A stretch of DNA of 6,583 nucleotides from the NCBI GenBank assembly GCA_024275775.1, contig JAJRYM010000198.1:1-6583 (forward strand), in the 5' to 3' direction. This DNA comes from Nitrospirota bacterium. GTDB lineage: Bacteria > Nitrospinota_A > UBA7883 > JACRGQ01. Under the pieces are notes generated by a model that ran no database searches, was not told where the DNA came from, and saw only the letters and a program-made list of their open reading frames with translations. A program made the translations under genes and the position numbers. Shown here one piece after another: positions 5,583 to 6,583 of this stretch (position 1 is the first letter of the stretch; each line of letters opens with the position of its first letter).

Positions 5583-5633
5583 TTTCTTTTTTCTATAATT
5601 CTTGGCCCGCCAGGATGAGAAGCGAGCCGACGG
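5583..5633 (+). repeat. 51-bp perfect direct repeat, copy 2
   Basis: This is the second identical copy, 163 bp downstream of the first. It has no tRNA in front of it. It is followed by GATTTTTTTT, so CCCGCC...GACGGG plus this T-run loosely resembles a terminator, but the stem has a mismatch. The remaining 109 bases to the lipoprotein start contain no promoter I find convincing. Confidence 0.95.
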
Positions 5634-5742
5634 GATTTTTTTGCGGTAGAATGATACCCTGATATCTGATTTTGTGTTAGAATTCTTCGTCATAAGGCAG
5701 AGTTTAAACACCTCGTATTATTTGTCGTACATCGGAGGTTTA

Positions 5743-6583
5743 GTGGGACAAAGACATTGGAGAGGTAAACAACGTGTGGGACGCTTGGGATTCCTTTATT
5801 CTTTTTTCCTCTTTGCTTCTTTGGTTCTGGCCGGTTGCGGCGGGGTATCCCAAACGGCGCCTGAAGGGAAATCCTCCAACCCGATAAAAGTATCCATCAA
5901 ACTGCCGTCCGGCATATCCATGCTTTCCGGCGGCAGGGTTAAATCGACAAACCCGAGAATAGCCGCCACGACCATCACAGCCATCACGCTCGATGTTACC
6001 GGCGAAGGGATGGAGCCGGTAAGCGCCGATGTTCCTATTCCATCCGCCGGCGCCACCGTTGCGGAAGTTGTTGTAGATGTTACTTTCGGGTCGGCCAGGC
6101 GTTTCGTCGTTACTATTTCCACCAGTACCGGCTCCGCATTCAGGGGTGAAGCCACGCTTGATATCGATGCGACTAAAACTGTTCTGAATCCGGATACCAA
6201 CGAGCTGGAGATACCGATTACGATTGATGTAAATGTCGATATAGACGCGCCGGGTACGACAGTTAGCCCGCCCGCAGGCATATATAACGCACCGCAGACC
6301 GTAACCGTCAAGTGCAAGGATGTTTTCAATAATCAGTCCGGGTGCGCAAAAATGTTCCTCACGACGGACGGCACCGCGCCGCTTTCAACGGACAGTCCCG
6401 TCCAGTCGAGCACGGCGGTCGGGGGCATATTAACTCATACAGTTAATATTACGGCCGAAGGAACCACTGTTCTGAAATTCTTCTCGATTGACAATGAAGG
6501 CAACGTCGAAGATATACATACGGCTCCATACTTTATAGATACAATCGCGCCTGCCGCTCCGGTCATTACTTCGCCCGCCGACG
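5743..6583 (+). CDS. Surface lipoprotein with chitobiase-like C-terminal domain, 5' part only
   Basis: The frame is open from the GTG at 5743 to the window end (280 residues seen). The N-terminus is a lipoprotein signal: basic residues, a hydrophobic stretch (FLYSFFLFASLVLAGC), and the lipobox L-A-G-C32, where the Cys would be lipidated. Residues 33-168 are Thr/Val-rich, beta-like and not recognised. Residues about 169-267 match the CHB_HEX_C_1 (chitobiase C-terminal) domain: APGTTVSPPAGIYN, then VTV, FLTTDGTAP, then TTVLKFFSIDNEGNVE and YFIDT. C191 and C201 could form the disulfide often seen in it. APAAPVITSPAD then begins another extracellular, probably Ig-like, domain. GGAGG (5734-5738) lies 4 bases before this GTG, the same spacing as for dnaG. 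A second GTG at 5776 would give a more standard 20-residue signal peptide and has GGAGAGG 10 bases upstream; the true start could be either. Ligand and function are unknown. Confidence 0.85.
   Translation, partial: MGQRHWRGKQRVGRLGFLYSFFLFASLVLAGCGGVSQTAPEGKSSNPIKVSIKLPSGISMLSGGRVKSTNPRIAATTITAITLDVTGEGMEPVSADVPIPSAGATVAEVVVDVTFGSARRFVVTISTSTGSAFRGEATLDIDATKTVLNPDTNELEIPITIDVNVDIDAPGTTVSPPAGIYNAPQTVTVKCKDVFNNQSGCAKMFLTTDGTAPLSTDSPVQSSTAVGGILTHTVNITAEGTTVLKFFSIDNEGNVEDIHTAPYFIDTIAPAAPVITSPAD

Noticed and set aside
5420..5633. A CRISPR array or an insertion sequence based on the 51-bp repeats
   Set aside because: There are only two copies, in direct orientation, with a 112-bp spacer and no transposase or cas gene nearby.
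5641..5700. TTGCGG and TAGAAT words as a promoter for the lipoprotein
   Set aside because: No pair of -35 and -10 words has an acceptable 16-18 base spacing.
5520..5711. A - strand 63-codon frame across the second 51-bp repeat
   Set aside because: It lies over a non-coding repeat, has no family likeness and seems to be another tRNA-trailer artefact.
5796..6329. A - strand 177-codon frame at the window end
   Set aside because: It is antisense to the lipoprotein, whose signal peptide and chitobiase-like domain show the true strand; the Thr/Ser/Val-rich product only mirrors the gene's composition.

Overview
The window is a piece of ordinary bacterial chromosome built around the macromolecular-synthesis operon: rpsU (ribosomal protein bS21), yqeY (GatB/YqeY-like), dnaG (primase) and rpoD (housekeeping sigma-70). 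A CAU-anticodon tRNA starts only 20 bases after the rpoD stop. bS21, the yqeY insertion between rpsU and dnaG, an RpoD with a long lysine/arginine-rich non-conserved region, and a secreted lipoprotein with a chitobiase-type C-terminal domain together suggest a Gram-negative bacterium of the broad deltaproteobacterial / Nitrospirota / Nitrospinota kind. This placement is inference from gene order and family resemblance; the sequence alone does not fix the phylum.

Layout. Positions 1-185 hold the 3' end of a double-CDGSH iron-sulfur protein on the + strand. It converges on a peroxiredoxin-like thioredoxin-fold protein on the - strand (233-763), with a hairpin between the two stops. Positions 764-1114 are mainly a regulatory region with plausible divergent promoters: one leftward to the thioredoxin-fold gene and one rightward (extended -10) to rpsU. 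The latter would start transcription at a small hairpin. A 67-codon leftward reading frame lies here, but its status is doubtful. The rightward operon then runs rpsU (1115-1294), yqeY (1306-1758), dnaG (1846-3576), rpoD (3636-5321) and the tRNA (5342-5418). The first two genes use TTG starts. A candidate internal promoter sits just after dnaG.

From 5419 to 5742 there is no convincing gene. This stretch carries a perfect 51-bp direct repeat, whose first copy starts two bases after the tRNA CCA end and whose second copy lies 163 bp further on, with a GC-rich spacer between. From 5743 to the window end runs the 5' part of a large lipoprotein (lipobox LAGC) with a chitobiase-like domain and the beginning of a further extracellular domain.

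The operon joins translation (bS21, possibly YqeY, the tRNA), replication priming (DnaG) and transcription initiation (RpoD). I found no defence system, mobile element, CRISPR array or clearly new system. The most interesting items are the 13-bp hairpin that holds the rpoD stop codon in its loop and abuts the tRNA 5' end, and the tRNA-trailer repeat.
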